A stretch of 64,000 bases of DNA. It comes from Paenibacillus methanolicus (lineage in GTDB: Bacteria; Bacillota; Bacilli; Paenibacillales; Paenibacillaceae). Each line of letters opens with the position of its first letter. Within the stretch, counting starts at the first letter, position 1. Positions 36,513 through 45,132 of the stretch are shown here, piece after piece. The notes under the pieces were generated by a model. The model searched no databases. It saw only the letters and a program-made list of their open reading frames with translations, and was not told the origin of the DNA. The stretch lies in the NCBI RefSeq assembly GCF_008124765.1, contig NZ_VNHS01000008.1, positions 1 to 64,000 on the forward strand. Reading direction: 5' to 3'. Position numbers and translations under genes: made by a program.

Positions 36513-36938
36513 ATGCCGATCGATTGCTTGGGATGCCGAATCGCACGCGGCTTGGAGCCCGGCGTGCAAATCGTATACGAGAATGAATGGCTGGCCTGCG
36601 TGCTCGATATCGCGCCGTTCAACGAGGGGCATCTGCTCATCCTGCCCAAGGTGCACGTGCTCGACGTGGAAGAGATGGAATTGTCGACTGCTCATGCGAT
36701 CATGGAAGCATCGCGGATGCTATCGGTCGCCTTGAAGCGCGCTTTTCGCCCCGACGGCATTACGATCTGCCAGAACGGCGGACGATTCAACGATCTCGGA
36801 CACTACCACATGCACCTCATTCCGAGATACGAAGGCGACGGCTTCGCATGGAGCGATCCGCTGCATTCACACGGTGCGGAGCAGCGGCTTGAGCGGACGA
36901 GAGAAGTACTGCGCGGCGTGCTGCGCGAGCCCAACTAA
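36513..36938 (+). CDS. HIT-family protein
   Basis: A 141-residue histidine triad protein with the nucleotide-binding signature LGHYHMHLIPRYEGDGF (H-x-H-x-H). It begins with a CxxC pair (MPIDCLGCRIARG), as in zinc-binding HIT proteins, and contains the usual NEGHLLILPKVHV block. Members hydrolyse nucleotide phosphoramidates or dinucleoside polyphosphates. ATG 36513 is chosen because AAAGGGG lies 8 bases upstream; longer in-frame upstream sequence has no such support. Confidence 0.88.
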   Translation: MPIDCLGCRIARGLEPGVQIVYENEWLACVLDIAPFNEGHLLILPKVHVLDVEEMELSTAHAIMEASRMLSVALKRAFRPDGITICQNGGRFNDLGHYHMHLIPRYEGDGFAWSDPLHSHGAEQRLERTREVLRGVLREPN

Positions 36939-36954
36939 CCAACGGTTAGATACT

Positions 36955-37320
36955 ACGAATTACCTCCTCTATTCAGCGAAATCTCCTGCCATATCCTTGC
37001 GAAGAATTATGCGCCCACCTATACGGTACGAGATCGCAACCACGCAGGAGCCAAGACAACATAGCCCGCATAACAAGTACATGCGTTCATAAGAGATCCA
37101 GCCGGCAACCGGCCCCATGACAAACGCATCCTGATGGCCGCCCCATTACTCGAACAATTCGGCGGCCGTTTGTTCGTGATGCGCGTCGGCGTTCTGGCGA
37201 TTGAAGCATTGATCCGGGCGGAAGGAACCGGGGATTTCCCGATGCAATAAATTCGCAAGCGCGATACATCCGCAGTTGCACGAGCGGCGTATTGCCTACC
37301 GTGCCCAATATGGTTCTCAA
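36955..37320 (-). pseudogene. Degenerate gene remnant(s) coupled to the 3' end of the cadA-like gene
   Basis: A TTG start (37320) overlaps the TGA of the P-type ATPase gene (TTGA) and uses AAAGGAGG inside that gene. The frame opens with ILGTVGNTPLVQLR, which matches the N-terminal motif of cysteine synthase-type PLP enzymes (VGNTPLV-L), and then becomes unrecognisable. Farther downstream another frame, with an in-frame stop, reads DAFVMGPVAGWISYERMYLL followed by a hydrophobic segment, resembling the last spans of an MFS transporter. This looks like the decayed remains of one or two genes once co-transcribed with the ATPase. The assignments rest on short motifs. Confidence 0.4.
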
Positions 37321-39665
37321 CCTCCTTTGAACCTCAGCAATCGCATACTGTTCAGAATCACGATCAAAGCTGCCCCCGTGTCGCTAATGACCGCGATCCA
37401 TAACGTGAGCAGCTCAGGGAAGATCAAGATCAATGCCGCGGCTTTAATCATGAGCGAGAACCATATATTCTGCTTGATGATTCGAATCGCCTTGCGGCTC
37501 AGCTTCACCGTGTGAGGCAGCTTCTCCAGATTATCCGCCATGAGCACAATATCCGCCGTCTCCATGGCGGTATCCGTGCCGGCACCGCCCATGGCGATCC
37601 CCAGGTTAGCCGTTGCAAGAGCTGGCGCATCGTTGATCCCATCTCCGACCATGGCAACGCGATGTCCCTCGCCCTGAAGCCGCTTGATCGCGTCCACTTT
37701 CTGTTCGGGGAGCAGCTCGGCGAAATATCGGGTAACCCCCGTCTGGAGCGCGACCTTCCGCGCTGTGCCCTTATTATCGCCCGTAAGCATGACTACCTGC
37801 CGAATACCCGAATGCTGCAGTCCCTTCAGCGCTCGCACCGAACTCTCGCGCACTTGATCCGCCACGGCGATGACGCCGAGAATCGTGCTCGCCGTACCGA
37901 CGATCACGATCGTATTTCCTTCTTGCTGCAGCGATTGAATTCGGGTTTCCAACTCGCCGAGCGATACATGAAGCTCCAGGAACAATTTCAAGTTGCCGGC
38001 GAAATATTCGGTGCCCCCGATCCTCGCCGCTACTCCTTTGCCCACTAAGTTGCGGAAGCTTTCGCCGGACGCGGTAGAGATCCCCCGTTCCCTCACATAG
38101 TCGGCCACCGCTTTAGCGATCGGATGCGCGGAATATTCCTCCAGGGTATAGGCAATAGATAATAGTTCCTCCTGGGTCGCCTCCTCAGGAATCACTTGCG
38201 AAACTTTTGGTTTCCCCTCGGTTAACGTACCTGTTTTGTCAAAAGCAACCGCCGAAATCCGGCCGGCCGCTTCCAAGAAGGCGCCGCCCTTGATAAGAAC
38301 GCCATTCTTGGCCGCATTGCCGATCGCGGATACAATGGCCACGGGCGTGGAAATGACCAGGGCGCACGGGCAAGCGACGACCAGCAACTCTAACCCTTTA
38401 TAGAACCAGTCGCCCCAAGATCCCGTTCCCGCAAGCGGCGGCAAGACCATAACGCCAAGGGCAAGAAGTAACACAATCGGCGTGTAGATTCTCGCGAATT
38501 TATCGACGAACGCTTCCGTCGGCGCTTTTTGCTCTTGCGCTTCTTCCACCAGATGAATGATCCGCGAGATGGTCGTATCCTCCACCAATTTCGTCACGCG
38601 AATTTCCAGCGATCCATGCTCGTTGATCGTACCCGCATATACGGTATCGCCCGCATGCTTATCGACTGGAATCGATTCCCCTGTTATCGGCGCTTGGTTG
38701 ACGCTGGAATCCCCGCTAATTACGGCACCGTCTAGCGGAATCTTATCCCCTGGTTTGACGACAATGACGTCCCCTACGGAAATTTCTTCGACAGGTGTTC
38801 GGACAAGTTGTTCATCGCGTTTCACGTAGGCTTCCGGCGGCGCAAGATCAATCAAGCCGCGAAGGGAGTTCCTCGTTTTCTCGATGGAACGCGACTGGAA
38901 GATATTACCTAACGCAAACAACCATACGACCGTCGCCCCCTCGAACCACTCTCCGATCGCGGCGGCTCCGATAACGGCTGCCGTCATCAGCACGTTCATA
39001 TCCAGCGACCGGCTCTTCACGGCATAATAGGCGCTTCGGGCCGGTTTGTATCCGACGAGCACGATTGAGATCGCATACAGCGCGTTGATCAATAACGACG
39101 AAACCCCGGTGTAAGAACCGATAAACCCGCACATCAGCAGGACTCCGGATAGTACGACCGCGTTCATGCTCGATTTGTCCAGCTTCGCTTCGCCAGTCCG
39201 CCGATTGGACATTAGCGCAGCTTTAAATCCCGCCTTGGATACTTCCTTAATGATGTCTTCGACAGAATTGTCGTGTTCGATCGTCATTTTTCCGGCGGCA
39301 AAATGGACGCTTACCTGTTTGACGACGGCATGCGATTTGAGGTGATTTTCTATCGTCATCGCGCAAGAGCCGCAATCCATGCCCTCGATCAGGTAAGTTC
39401 GCGCATTCCCTTTTTGCTTCACGCTCTCACGACTATATCCTCCTAATTTCCCTGCCGTTTCGGACAGCTTTTCTAGGACAGTCTCGTTTGAAGAAGTCGC
39501 CGAGCAGCTATCGTCCGCGCAGCAGGCATCCGTCGCCGGTTTCGCCGGACTAACGTGAAGATCGAGACTTTTCTTGAACTTGAGTTCCTTCGGCTTCTTC
39601 GGTAATTCGGACGAACACCCTTTATTCGTACAGCAAGAATCGTCTTTCTCCTTTTCATCATTCAT
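37317..39665 (-). CDS. CadA-type heavy-metal P1B-ATPase (Cd/Zn/Pb efflux)
   Basis: A 782-residue copper/cadmium-family ATPase. The N-terminus has two Cys-rich clusters (DSCCTNKGC, DACCADDSC) and one HMA domain with GMDCGSCAMTIE (about residue 95). The membrane metal site is C432-P-C434, the phosphorylated Asp is D476 in DKTGTLTEGK, and the ATP-binding site has SAHPIA and GDGINDAPALA. TM8 carries ISDTGAALIVI, typical of the Cd/Zn/Pb subgroup. It sits 15 bases downstream of a CmtR-like ArsR repressor gene, forming a resistance operon. AAGGAGG precedes the ATG. A decayed gene is translationally coupled to its end. Confidence 0.92.
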   Translation of the reverse strand: MNDEKEKDDSCCTNKGCSSELPKKPKELKFKKSLDLHVSPAKPATDACCADDSCSATSSNETVLEKLSETAGKLGGYSRESVKQKGNARTYLIEGMDCGSCAMTIENHLKSHAVVKQVSVHFAAGKMTIEHDNSVEDIIKEVSKAGFKAALMSNRRTGEAKLDKSSMNAVVLSGVLLMCGFIGSYTGVSSLLINALYAISIVLVGYKPARSAYYAVKSRSLDMNVLMTAAVIGAAAIGEWFEGATVVWLFALGNIFQSRSIEKTRNSLRGLIDLAPPEAYVKRDEQLVRTPVEEISVGDVIVVKPGDKIPLDGAVISGDSSVNQAPITGESIPVDKHAGDTVYAGTINEHGSLEIRVTKLVEDTTISRIIHLVEEAQEQKAPTEAFVDKFARIYTPIVLLLALGVMVLPPLAGTGSWGDWFYKGLELLVVACPCALVISTPVAIVSAIGNAAKNGVLIKGGAFLEAAGRISAVAFDKTGTLTEGKPKVSQVIPEEATQEELLSIAYTLEEYSAHPIAKAVADYVRERGISTASGESFRNLVGKGVAARIGGTEYFAGNLKLFLELHVSLGELETRIQSLQQEGNTIVIVGTASTILGVIAVADQVRESSVRALKGLQHSGIRQVVMLTGDNKGTARKVALQTGVTRYFAELLPEQKVDAIKRLQGEGHRVAMVGDGINDAPALATANLGIAMGGAGTDTAMETADIVLMADNLEKLPHTVKLSRKAIRIIKQNIWFSLMIKAAALILIFPELLTLWIAVISDTGAALIVILNSMRLLRFKGG

Positions 39666-39680
39666 CTTTAGACGCCTCCT

Positions 39681-40022
39681 TTATGTTCTGGGACAGCAAT
39701 CCAATTCATCATTCTTCTCGCACGCAGCTACTTCTTCTTCCACTTGTTCGAACACGGAATCCATCCGTTCGAGCAAGTTCAGAATCTGTTCGTTCCTTAT
39801 GCTGTAATACATGTATTTCCCTTCTTGCCGGCACACGATAATGCCGCAACCCTTTAGACAAGCCAGATGCTGCGATATATTAGACTGGTTTCCATTCAGG
39901 TCATCCACGATTTGCGATACGGTCTTTTCTTTATATTTGATGGATTCGAGAATTTGCAGTCTTGTCTTGTCGCCAAAACCACGAATGAATTTGGCCTTCA
40001 TCTCATAGCCGCTTTTCCCCAT
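39681..40022 (-). CDS. ArsR/SmtB-family repressor, CmtR-like Cd/Pb sensor
   Basis: A 113-residue winged-helix repressor: FGDKTRLQILESIKYKEKTV and NQSNISQHLACLKGCGIIVC (recognition helix) and YMYYSIRNEQILNLL. Cys residues at 55 and 59 in the recognition helix and C101 near the C-terminus reproduce the spacing of the three Cys ligands of mycobacterial CmtR (57, 61, 102), which binds Cd(II) and Pb(II). C64, C109 and C110 are additional. It lacks the CVCD motif of classical ArsR. First gene of the operon with the P-type ATPase, preceded by tandem operators. GGAGGAG lies upstream of the ATG. Confidence 0.85.
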   Translation of the reverse strand: MGKSGYEMKAKFIRGFGDKTRLQILESIKYKEKTVSQIVDDLNGNQSNISQHLACLKGCGIIVCRQEGKYMYYSIRNEQILNLLERMDSVFEQVEEEVAACEKNDELDCCPRT

Positions 40023-40058
40023 TTGCTTTTCTCCTCCAAGCCCTCATTTCAGTCCTCA

Positions 40059-40102
40059 CTAATATGAATGGTATTAGCGATCCCTAATATGCGTGTCATT
40101 AA
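40059..40102. promoter_or_regulatory. Tandem operator sites for the CmtR-like repressor
   Basis: CTAATATGAATGGTATTAG (40059-40077) and CTAATATGCGTGTCATTAA (40084-40102) are two imperfect palindromes of 19 bp with starts 25 bp apart, 37 bases upstream of the repressor ATG. They are the obvious candidate binding sites for its dimers. Confidence 0.65.
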
Positions 40103-40166
40103 TAAGATCTAACGTGTAACAGACCTCCTGAATACGATCATGGAATGGTTCGATTATATAATAACG

Positions 40167-40196
40167 TTTGCATTTTGCAAATATCAGTGTTATAAC
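40167..40196 (+). promoter_or_regulatory. Promoter and TTGCA-N3-TGCAA operator of the Cys-rich MarR gene
   Basis: TTGCATTTTGCAAATAT (40168-40184) contains the palindrome TTGCA-TTT-TGCAA. Its left arm overlaps a -35-like TTGCAT, which is 17 bases from TATAAC (40191-40196). The same palindrome with the same ATAT flank recurs before the next gene. Confidence 0.65.
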
Positions 40197-40216
40197 TGAA
40201 TTAGGAGGTCATGACC

Positions 40217-40666
40217 ATGGAAAACGTACGAAATTTGTTTCAGATTCTGGCGCGAAACTTTGGATTATTGAATGAGCAATGCTGCGACAACTGCTGCGGC
40301 CAAGAAGTCTCCCTCGTCCAGAGCCATATCCTCTATGAGATCAACCGGCAGCATCAGCCTTCGATGCAAGAGATCGCAGGCGCGCTCGGGATGGACATCA
40401 CAACCTTTAGCAGACAAGTCAAGACATTGGCGGATAAAGGATTCGTGAAGAAAACTCCTCATCCAGCCGATAATCGCATCAATATCCTATCCTTGACCCC
40501 TGAAGGTCTTGCGATCGAGAATGCCATTCATCTTACCGTAAACGCTCAGCTTCACGGCATCCTCTCCACCATGTCCGAGTTTGAGAAAGATACCGTCATC
40601 CGCTCTATCCAACTTTTTAACGATGCAATGCAAAAGTCCGATTCGTGCTGCGTGCCTCCAAAATAA
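40217..40666 (+). CDS. MarR-family regulator with N-terminal CCxxCC cluster, probable metalloid sensor
   Basis: A 149-residue MarR-type protein. The DNA-binding domain contains MQEIAGALGMDITTFSRQVK (recognition helix) and KTPHPADNRINILSLTPEG (wing). The N-terminal helix carries C22-C23-D-N-C26-C27 and the C-terminus ends SDSCCVPPK, so six thiols could bind arsenic(III) or a soft metal. ATG 40217 is used because AGGAGG lies 8 bases upstream; ATG 40211 is too close. It is followed by the ArsO-like gene, and both are preceded by the same TTGCA-N3-TGCAA palindrome, which is strong evidence that it controls both. Confidence 0.8.
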   Translation: MENVRNLFQILARNFGLLNEQCCDNCCGQEVSLVQSHILYEINRQHQPSMQEIAGALGMDITTFSRQVKTLADKGFVKKTPHPADNRINILSLTPEGLAIENAIHLTVNAQLHGILSTMSEFEKDTVIRSIQLFNDAMQKSDSCCVPPK

Positions 40667-40691
40667 AGGAGGTATATATTTTGTCAAATAG

Positions 40692-40708
40692 TTGCAATTT
40701 GCAAATAT
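40692..40708 (+). promoter_or_regulatory. Second TTGCA-N3-TGCAA operator, upstream of the ArsO-like gene
   Basis: TTGCAATTTGCAAATAT repeats the palindrome found at 40168-40184, including the ATAT flank, and lies 37 bases before the ArsO-like start. Confidence 0.65.
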
Positions 40709-40744
40709 AAGAGCGCGCCTACATGAAAATGAGGAGGAAACGAA

Positions 40745-42154
40745 ATGACAAACCCATTGCCAACCGCAATTATCGGCGGCGGACCCGTAGCTTTAGCAGC
40801 CGCCGCGCAGCTTGTAAGAAGAAAGTTGCCTTTTATGCTATTTGAGGGAGGGACTCAAATTGGGGCATCGGTTCTTAGCTGGCGGCATGTGAGGATGTTT
40901 TCGCCATGGACGTTCAATATCGATTCCGCCGCCAAGGAACTTTTGCTCGAGTCGGGTTGGATCGCGCCTCCGCAAGATGAGATGCCTACGGGCGAAGAGC
41001 TTGTGAAGCTCTATCTGGAGCCGCTTTCCGAATTGGCTCCGCTCAAGCCGAATATTCATTTGGAATCCACAGTCAAAGCGATTTATCGCAAAGGATTCGA
41101 CAAAATGAAGACGGCGGGTCGCGAACGCGCTCCTTTCATCGTCGAGTACGAGCGCCAAGGCCGCCTCCTTCGGGCGGAAGCTTCTGCCGTCATAGATGCC
41201 ACCGGAACATGGCTGACGCCCAATCCGATCGGCGCTAGCGGCAGCACGGCAGAAGGCGAGAAGGAATTCGCGCGTCAGATTGCGTATGGCATTCCAGATA
41301 GCATAGGTTCGAACAGAGACCGATATGCCGGCAAGAATATCGTTGTCGTTGGCAGCGGGCATTCCGCGATTCAATCGCTTACCCTCCTTCATGAATTGAA
41401 GCTGCAAGTTCCGGCAACCACGATCCATTGGGCGCTAAGAAAGAATGCCGTGACGGATGCCTTCGGAGGCGGGGAGAACGACGGTCTGCCAGCTCGCGGC
41501 GAGCTTGGGACCCGTGCCAACCAATACGTGCAAAGCGGAAACGTCCTGGTGCACGCTCCGTTCCTCATCCATCGGCTAACGAAAGACCTAGCAACGAACA
41601 AAATCACCCTTCATGGCACGAAGTCAGACCGAGATTATGCCATCGATAAAATCGATGAGGTTATCGTGGCCGCGGGATCCAGACCCGACTTTTCCTTCCT
41701 TCGCGAACTGCGATATGCCGCCGATTCCGTCGTCGAGTCAGTACCGCAACTAGCGGAGCTCATCGATCCTAACCTCCATAGCTGCGGCACGGTTCGACCG
41801 CACGGCGAAGCCGAGCTCCGCCAGCCCGAGAAGAACTTCTATCTTGTAGGTTCGAAAAGTTATGGCCGCGCGCCGACATTCTTGCTGGCTACTGGATACG
41901 AGCAGGTTCGCAGCGTGGTGGCCGCTTTAGCCGGGGATTATGAGGCCGCGCGCGAAGTAAAGCTCCAACTCCCCGAGACGGGCGTTTGCTCGGTGCCGAA
42001 ACCATCGGCATCCGTTACGGAGAGCGCCGGCTGCTGCGGTCCACAACTGAAGAAACAATCGTTCAAGCCTCTCGCGGTGTCCAATTCGAGCAGCTGCCGC
42101 AGTCCAGTGAACGAAGAAGCGCAGTCGCCATCATGCGGTTCCTCTACCTGTTAA
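40745..42154 (+). CDS. ArsO-like FAD/NAD(P)-dependent monooxygenase with Cys-rich tail
   Basis: A 469-residue flavoprotein. FAD binds at IIGGGPVALAAAAQLVRR near the start. A second Rossmann motif, NIVVVGSGHSAIQSLTLLHE, should bind NAD(P)H. Blocks such as SWRHVRMFSPWTFNID and YRKGFDKMKTAGRERAPF match flavoproteins annotated ArsO in arsenic operons. The last ~65 residues are Cys-rich (SAGCCGP, SSSCRS, SPSCGSSTC), suggesting a metalloid-binding tail. Its substrate is not established; oxidation of a methylated or trivalent arsenical is plausible from context. AGGAGG precedes the ATG, and a terminator follows. Confidence 0.78.
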   Translation: MTNPLPTAIIGGGPVALAAAAQLVRRKLPFMLFEGGTQIGASVLSWRHVRMFSPWTFNIDSAAKELLLESGWIAPPQDEMPTGEELVKLYLEPLSELAPLKPNIHLESTVKAIYRKGFDKMKTAGRERAPFIVEYERQGRLLRAEASAVIDATGTWLTPNPIGASGSTAEGEKEFARQIAYGIPDSIGSNRDRYAGKNIVVVGSGHSAIQSLTLLHELKLQVPATTIHWALRKNAVTDAFGGGENDGLPARGELGTRANQYVQSGNVLVHAPFLIHRLTKDLATNKITLHGTKSDRDYAIDKIDEVIVAAGSRPDFSFLRELRYAADSVVESVPQLAELIDPNLHSCGTVRPHGEAELRQPEKNFYLVGSKSYGRAPTFLLATGYEQVRSVVAALAGDYEAAREVKLQLPETGVCSVPKPSASVTESAGCCGPQLKKQSFKPLAVSNSSSCRSPVNEEAQSPSCGSSTC

Positions 42155-42205
42155 CTGATAAGCGTCTATTAGGTTTGCGTTCCGATACCTGCCTGCTGCA
42201 AACGA

Positions 42206-42236
42206 AAAAGCCAGACGATCTATGGTCGTCTGGCTT
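42206..42236. terminator. Terminator between ArsO-like gene and ars operon
   Basis: AAGCCAGACGAT and GTCGTCTGGCTT form a stem with a short loop between convergent operons, with an A-run on the 5' side (T-run for the minus strand). Confidence 0.8.
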
Positions 42237-42285
42237 CTCGAACATGCGGTATAACTTCGCGCCGCATCGCGTCAACACAGTGCCC

Positions 42286-42717
42286 TTACGTGTACAGCTT
42301 CTCCAACGCCTCGCGCTGCGACAGTTTAATGTTCACTTTAGGACGAATCGACTTCGCCAATGATTCAGCTTCTGCGATCGTCTGGCTTAAGCCCAACTCG
42401 ATAAGCGTGCCCACGGCTACCGCACCGGTTCGACCGCTTCCGCCGCCGCAATGGAATCCGACCCTCTGACCACGTTTATAAGCTTCGACGACGTGATTGA
42501 TCGCTTCCTTGAACAACTGCTCCTGGGGAACCTCCGCCTGATCGCCAAGGGGGACTTGAACCCATTTCAGATTCCCGTTCGGATAAGCGCACTCGGTCGC
42601 CTCGCCTCGTAGATCTACGACGACTTCGATTCCCTCATTGTGAAACATCGCTTCGACATCGGCCGCCCCGCCAAAATAAATCTTATCGTCTACAAGCCTT
42701 TGGTAATTCTTCTCCAT
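42286..42717 (-). CDS. Dual-specificity/tyrosine-type phosphatase-like protein in the ars operon
   Basis: A 143-residue Cys-based phosphatase with the P-loop GFHCGGGSGRTGAVAVG (C90, R96; CX5R) and an upstream acid-loop region VVVDLRGEATECAYPNGN. It is the last gene of the arsR-arsB-arsC operon, 29 bases after arsC. Phosphatase-fold proteins are known to have evolved into arsenate reductases (Acr2/Arr2 in eukaryotes), so arsenate reduction or dephosphorylation of an operon partner are both possible. That is inference. ATG 42717 has GGGGG 7 bases upstream; longer upstream sequence overlaps arsC. Confidence 0.72.
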   Translation of the reverse strand: MEKNYQRLVDDKIYFGGAADVEAMFHNEGIEVVVDLRGEATECAYPNGNLKWVQVPLGDQAEVPQEQLFKEAINHVVEAYKRGQRVGFHCGGGSGRTGAVAVGTLIELGLSQTIAEAESLAKSIRPKVNIKLSQREALEKLYT

Positions 42718-42746
42718 GCTCTCGCCCCCTGCCAGATTCGCGATGA

Positions 42747-43172
42747 TTACTTTCCCGTTTCCACGAACGCCTGAATACGGCTCTTGATCGAGTCTCGCAC
42801 CTCGCGAAACTTGGCCGTAATTTCTTCCTCGGTACCTACAGCCTTCGCCGGATCGTCGAATCCCCAATGCCATTTCACGACGCTCGGGTTGGAGATGACC
42901 GGGCAGTGCTCATCGGCATGGCCGCAAAGCGTAATGACGATGTCGGCGCGATTCAAGGTCTCCGGATCGATGACGTCGGAAGTATGTTTCGCGATATCGA
43001 TACCAGCTTCCTTCATTGTGGCCACGGCGCGAGGATTCAAGCCATGGGCTTCGAGACCCGCGCTTTCGACCTCGTATTGATCGCCGCCAAATGCCTTCAA
43101 GAAGCCATCCGCGATTTGACTGCGGCAGGAATTCCCGGTGCACAAGAAGTAAACGAGCGGTTTCTTTTCCAT
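42747..43172 (-). CDS. arsC: Thioredoxin-coupled arsenate reductase
   Basis: A 141-residue low-molecular-weight phosphatase-fold arsenate reductase. C11 in [10 protein letters not shown] is the nucleophile in the CX5R loop, and C83 and C90 ([11 protein letters not shown]) form the disulfide shuttle of the thioredoxin-linked pI258-type class. [17 protein letters not shown] matches the family C-terminal half. It converts arsenate to arsenite for export by the upstream ArsB. AAAGGAG precedes the ATG. Third gene of the operon. Confidence 0.95.
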   Translation of the reverse strand: MEKKPLVYFLCTGNSCRSQIADGFLKAFGGDQYEVESAGLEAHGLNPRAVATMKEAGIDIAKHTSDVIDPETLNRADIVITLCGHADEHCPVISNPSVVKWHWGFDDPAKAVGTEEEITAKFREVRDSIKSRIQAFVETGK

Positions 43173-43229
43173 GAGTACGATCTCCTTTATGGTGAATATA
43201 TGGGATACTACAGGTTCAACGTCGAGCGG

Positions 43230-44636
43230 CTAAGCCCGTCGGGCGTTCTTCTGCTTACGCGATTGAGCGGCGACGAACAAAATCAATGCAAGCACGGAAA
43301 TAAGTCCAATCGCCGCAATGAGCAACCAAATATTGAAGCCGACGGAATCGATGACCAGCAGCCACAGGTACAATCCAAGGAGCGTAATGAGCAGCGTCGG
43401 CACGGTCAGCAGAACGCCGACTTTGAAATAATAGCCCCATCCGATTTTGACGCCCTTCTTGGACAATACATGCAGCCATAACAAGGTAGCCAACGACCCG
43501 ATCGGGGTAATTTTGGGACCAAGATCGGAGCCGATCACATTCGCGTAGATCAACGATTCGCGAATAACGCCGTCCGTTGCGGTGCCTTGTATGGCGAGCG
43601 CGTCGATCATGACGGTCGGCATATTGTTCATGACCGACGATAGAATGGCGGCGATGAATCCTGCGCCTACCGTCGAGACGAACAGCCCCTGATCGGCGAC
43701 CCATTGGAAAACCTTCCCGAGTTCATCGGTAAGGCCGACGTTCCGCAGGCCATATACGACCACATACATGCCGATCGAAAAGACGACGACCGCCCATGGT
43801 GCGCCTTTAACGAGCTTCCAAGCGTGAATCGACTCGCTTTGCCGCGCAAAAAACAGCAGGACGATCGCCGCTGCGCCGGCTACGAAAGAGACCGGAACTT
43901 GAATCGTTTCGCTTAACATGTAAGCGGCTAGAAGCAAGCCTAAGATGACCCACGATAACCTGAATAACCGATGATCTTTGATCGCATCCCGCGGCACCTT
44001 CAGTTGTTTCACCTCATAGCGGTCCGGAATGCCCTTCCGGAAATAAAGAAACAGCACCAGCAAGCTTGCCGCAATCGAGAAGAACGTCGGCACGATCATT
44101 CGGCTCGCGTAATCCACGAACGTGATGGCGAAGAAATCGGAGGAGACGATGTTTACCAGATTACTTACAACAAGCGGCAGCGACGCCGTGTCCGAGATGA
44201 AGCCGCTGGCCATAATGAACGGCAAGATCATCCTGTCGTCGAACTTTAGCGCTCGTACCATGGCCAGCACGATCGGGGTCAAAATTAGCGCCGCTCCGTC
44301 ATTGGCAAATAACGCCGATACAGTCGCTCCCAGCAAAATGACGTAGACGAACATCAAGCGGCCGCTCCCGCCGGCGAAGCGGCCCATATGTAAGGCAGCC
44401 CATTCAAAGAAACCGATTTCGTCCAATACCAACGAAATAAAGATAAGGGCTACGAATGTCAGCGTGGCATTCCAGACAATCCGAGTCACATCCCAAACGT
44501 CGGTTAACGAAACGACGCCGAACATAAAGGCGATTACCGCTCCTCCGGAAGCGGACCAACCAATATTCAGGCCTCTGGGCTGCCAGATGACGAAAACCAG
44601 CGTAACCAAAAAAATAATCGAAGCGATCGCGAGCAT
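43230..44636 (-). CDS. arsB: Arsenite efflux membrane protein
   Basis: A 468-residue protein of the ArsB/NhaD ion-transporter superfamily with about twelve spans. Diagnostic blocks are [40 protein letters not shown] and [20 protein letters not shown], then [23 protein letters not shown] 44636 is chosen because AAGGAGG lies 5 bases upstream; an upstream in-frame start would overlap arsR. It extrudes arsenite or antimonite, here without ArsA. It is second in the operon, 13 bases after arsR. The C-terminal ~35 residues form an extra hydrophobic and basic tail. Confidence 0.93.
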   Translation of the reverse strand: MLAIASIIFLVTLVFVIWQPRGLNIGWSASGGAVIAFMFGVVSLTDVWDVTRIVWNATLTFVALIFISLVLDEIGFFEWAALHMGRFAGGSGRLMFVYVILLGATVSALFANDGAALILTPIVLAMVRALKFDDRMILPFIMASGFISDTASLPLVVSNLVNIVSSDFFAITFVDYASRMIVPTFFSIAASLLVLFLYFRKGIPDRYEVKQLKVPRDAIKDHRLFRLSWVILGLLLAAYMLSETIQVPVSFVAGAAAIVLLFFARQSESIHAWKLVKGAPWAVVVFSIGMYVVVYGLRNVGLTDELGKVFQWVADQGLFVSTVGAGFIAAILSSVMNNMPTVMIDALAIQGTATDGVIRESLIYANVIGSDLGPKITPIGSLATLLWLHVLSKKGVKIGWGYYFKVGVLLTVPTLLITLLGLYLWLLVIDSVGFNIWLLIAAIGLISVLALILFVAAQSRKQKNARRA

Positions 44637-44649
44637 GTGTCCTCCTTGA

Positions 44650-44964
44650 CTAATCACAAGATAAATTCGTTCGAGCTTCAAGCCTCTCCTGCATGCATGG
44701 CAACTGCTCGACGATGCTATGAAGAAGGGGCTTGTCCGCCACGTTCAAGGAATAATAAATCCATTGACTGCGTCTTGTTTCCTGGACAAGACCGCCGAGC
44801 TTGAGCTTCCTTAAATGCTGACTTACGTTGGGCTGGGTCGTCTCCAATATATCCACGATGTCGCATACGCACATCTCCTTCTCTTTCAACAAGGCCACGA
44901 TGGTTAATCGGGTCTTGTCCGAGAGGAGTTTCAACCATTCGGATAGCTCTTCGATCGTGCTCAT
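44650..44964 (-). CDS. arsR: ArsR arsenic-responsive repressor
   Basis: A 104-residue winged-helix repressor with the arsenic-binding motif [20 protein letters not shown] (C32, C34) in the DNA-binding helix region and the wing [14 protein letters not shown] 44964 is chosen because AAAGGAG lies 8 bases upstream. It is first in the operon with arsB, arsC and the phosphatase gene. The operator should lie in the AT-rich region 45010-45060, where CTTATATAAG is a short palindrome. Confidence 0.92.
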   Translation of the reverse strand: MSTIEELSEWLKLLSDKTRLTIVALLKEKEMCVCDIVDILETTQPNVSQHLRKLKLGGLVQETRRSQWIYYSLNVADKPLLHSIVEQLPCMQERLEARTNLSCD

Positions 44965-45008
44965 TCGGTACACTCCTTTCGGCGTCGATAAAAGCAGTTA
45001 GTATTCGA

Positions 45009-45037
45009 ATTATATACGCATACCCTTATATAAGTAA
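45009..45037 (-). promoter_or_regulatory. Putative promoter of the ars operon
   Basis: On the minus strand TTACTT (45037-45032), a 17-bp spacer and TATAAT (45014-45009). The -10 is perfect and the -35 weak, and CTTATATAAG overlaps the -35/spacer boundary, consistent with repression. Confidence 0.55.
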
Positions 45038-45132
45038 ATAATAATATCACCATGTACTTATATGGAATACAAGCCGATTACGAACGAAAGCCGAACACCG
45101 GGCCCCGCGGTAGCGAGGACCGGGAGTCAACC

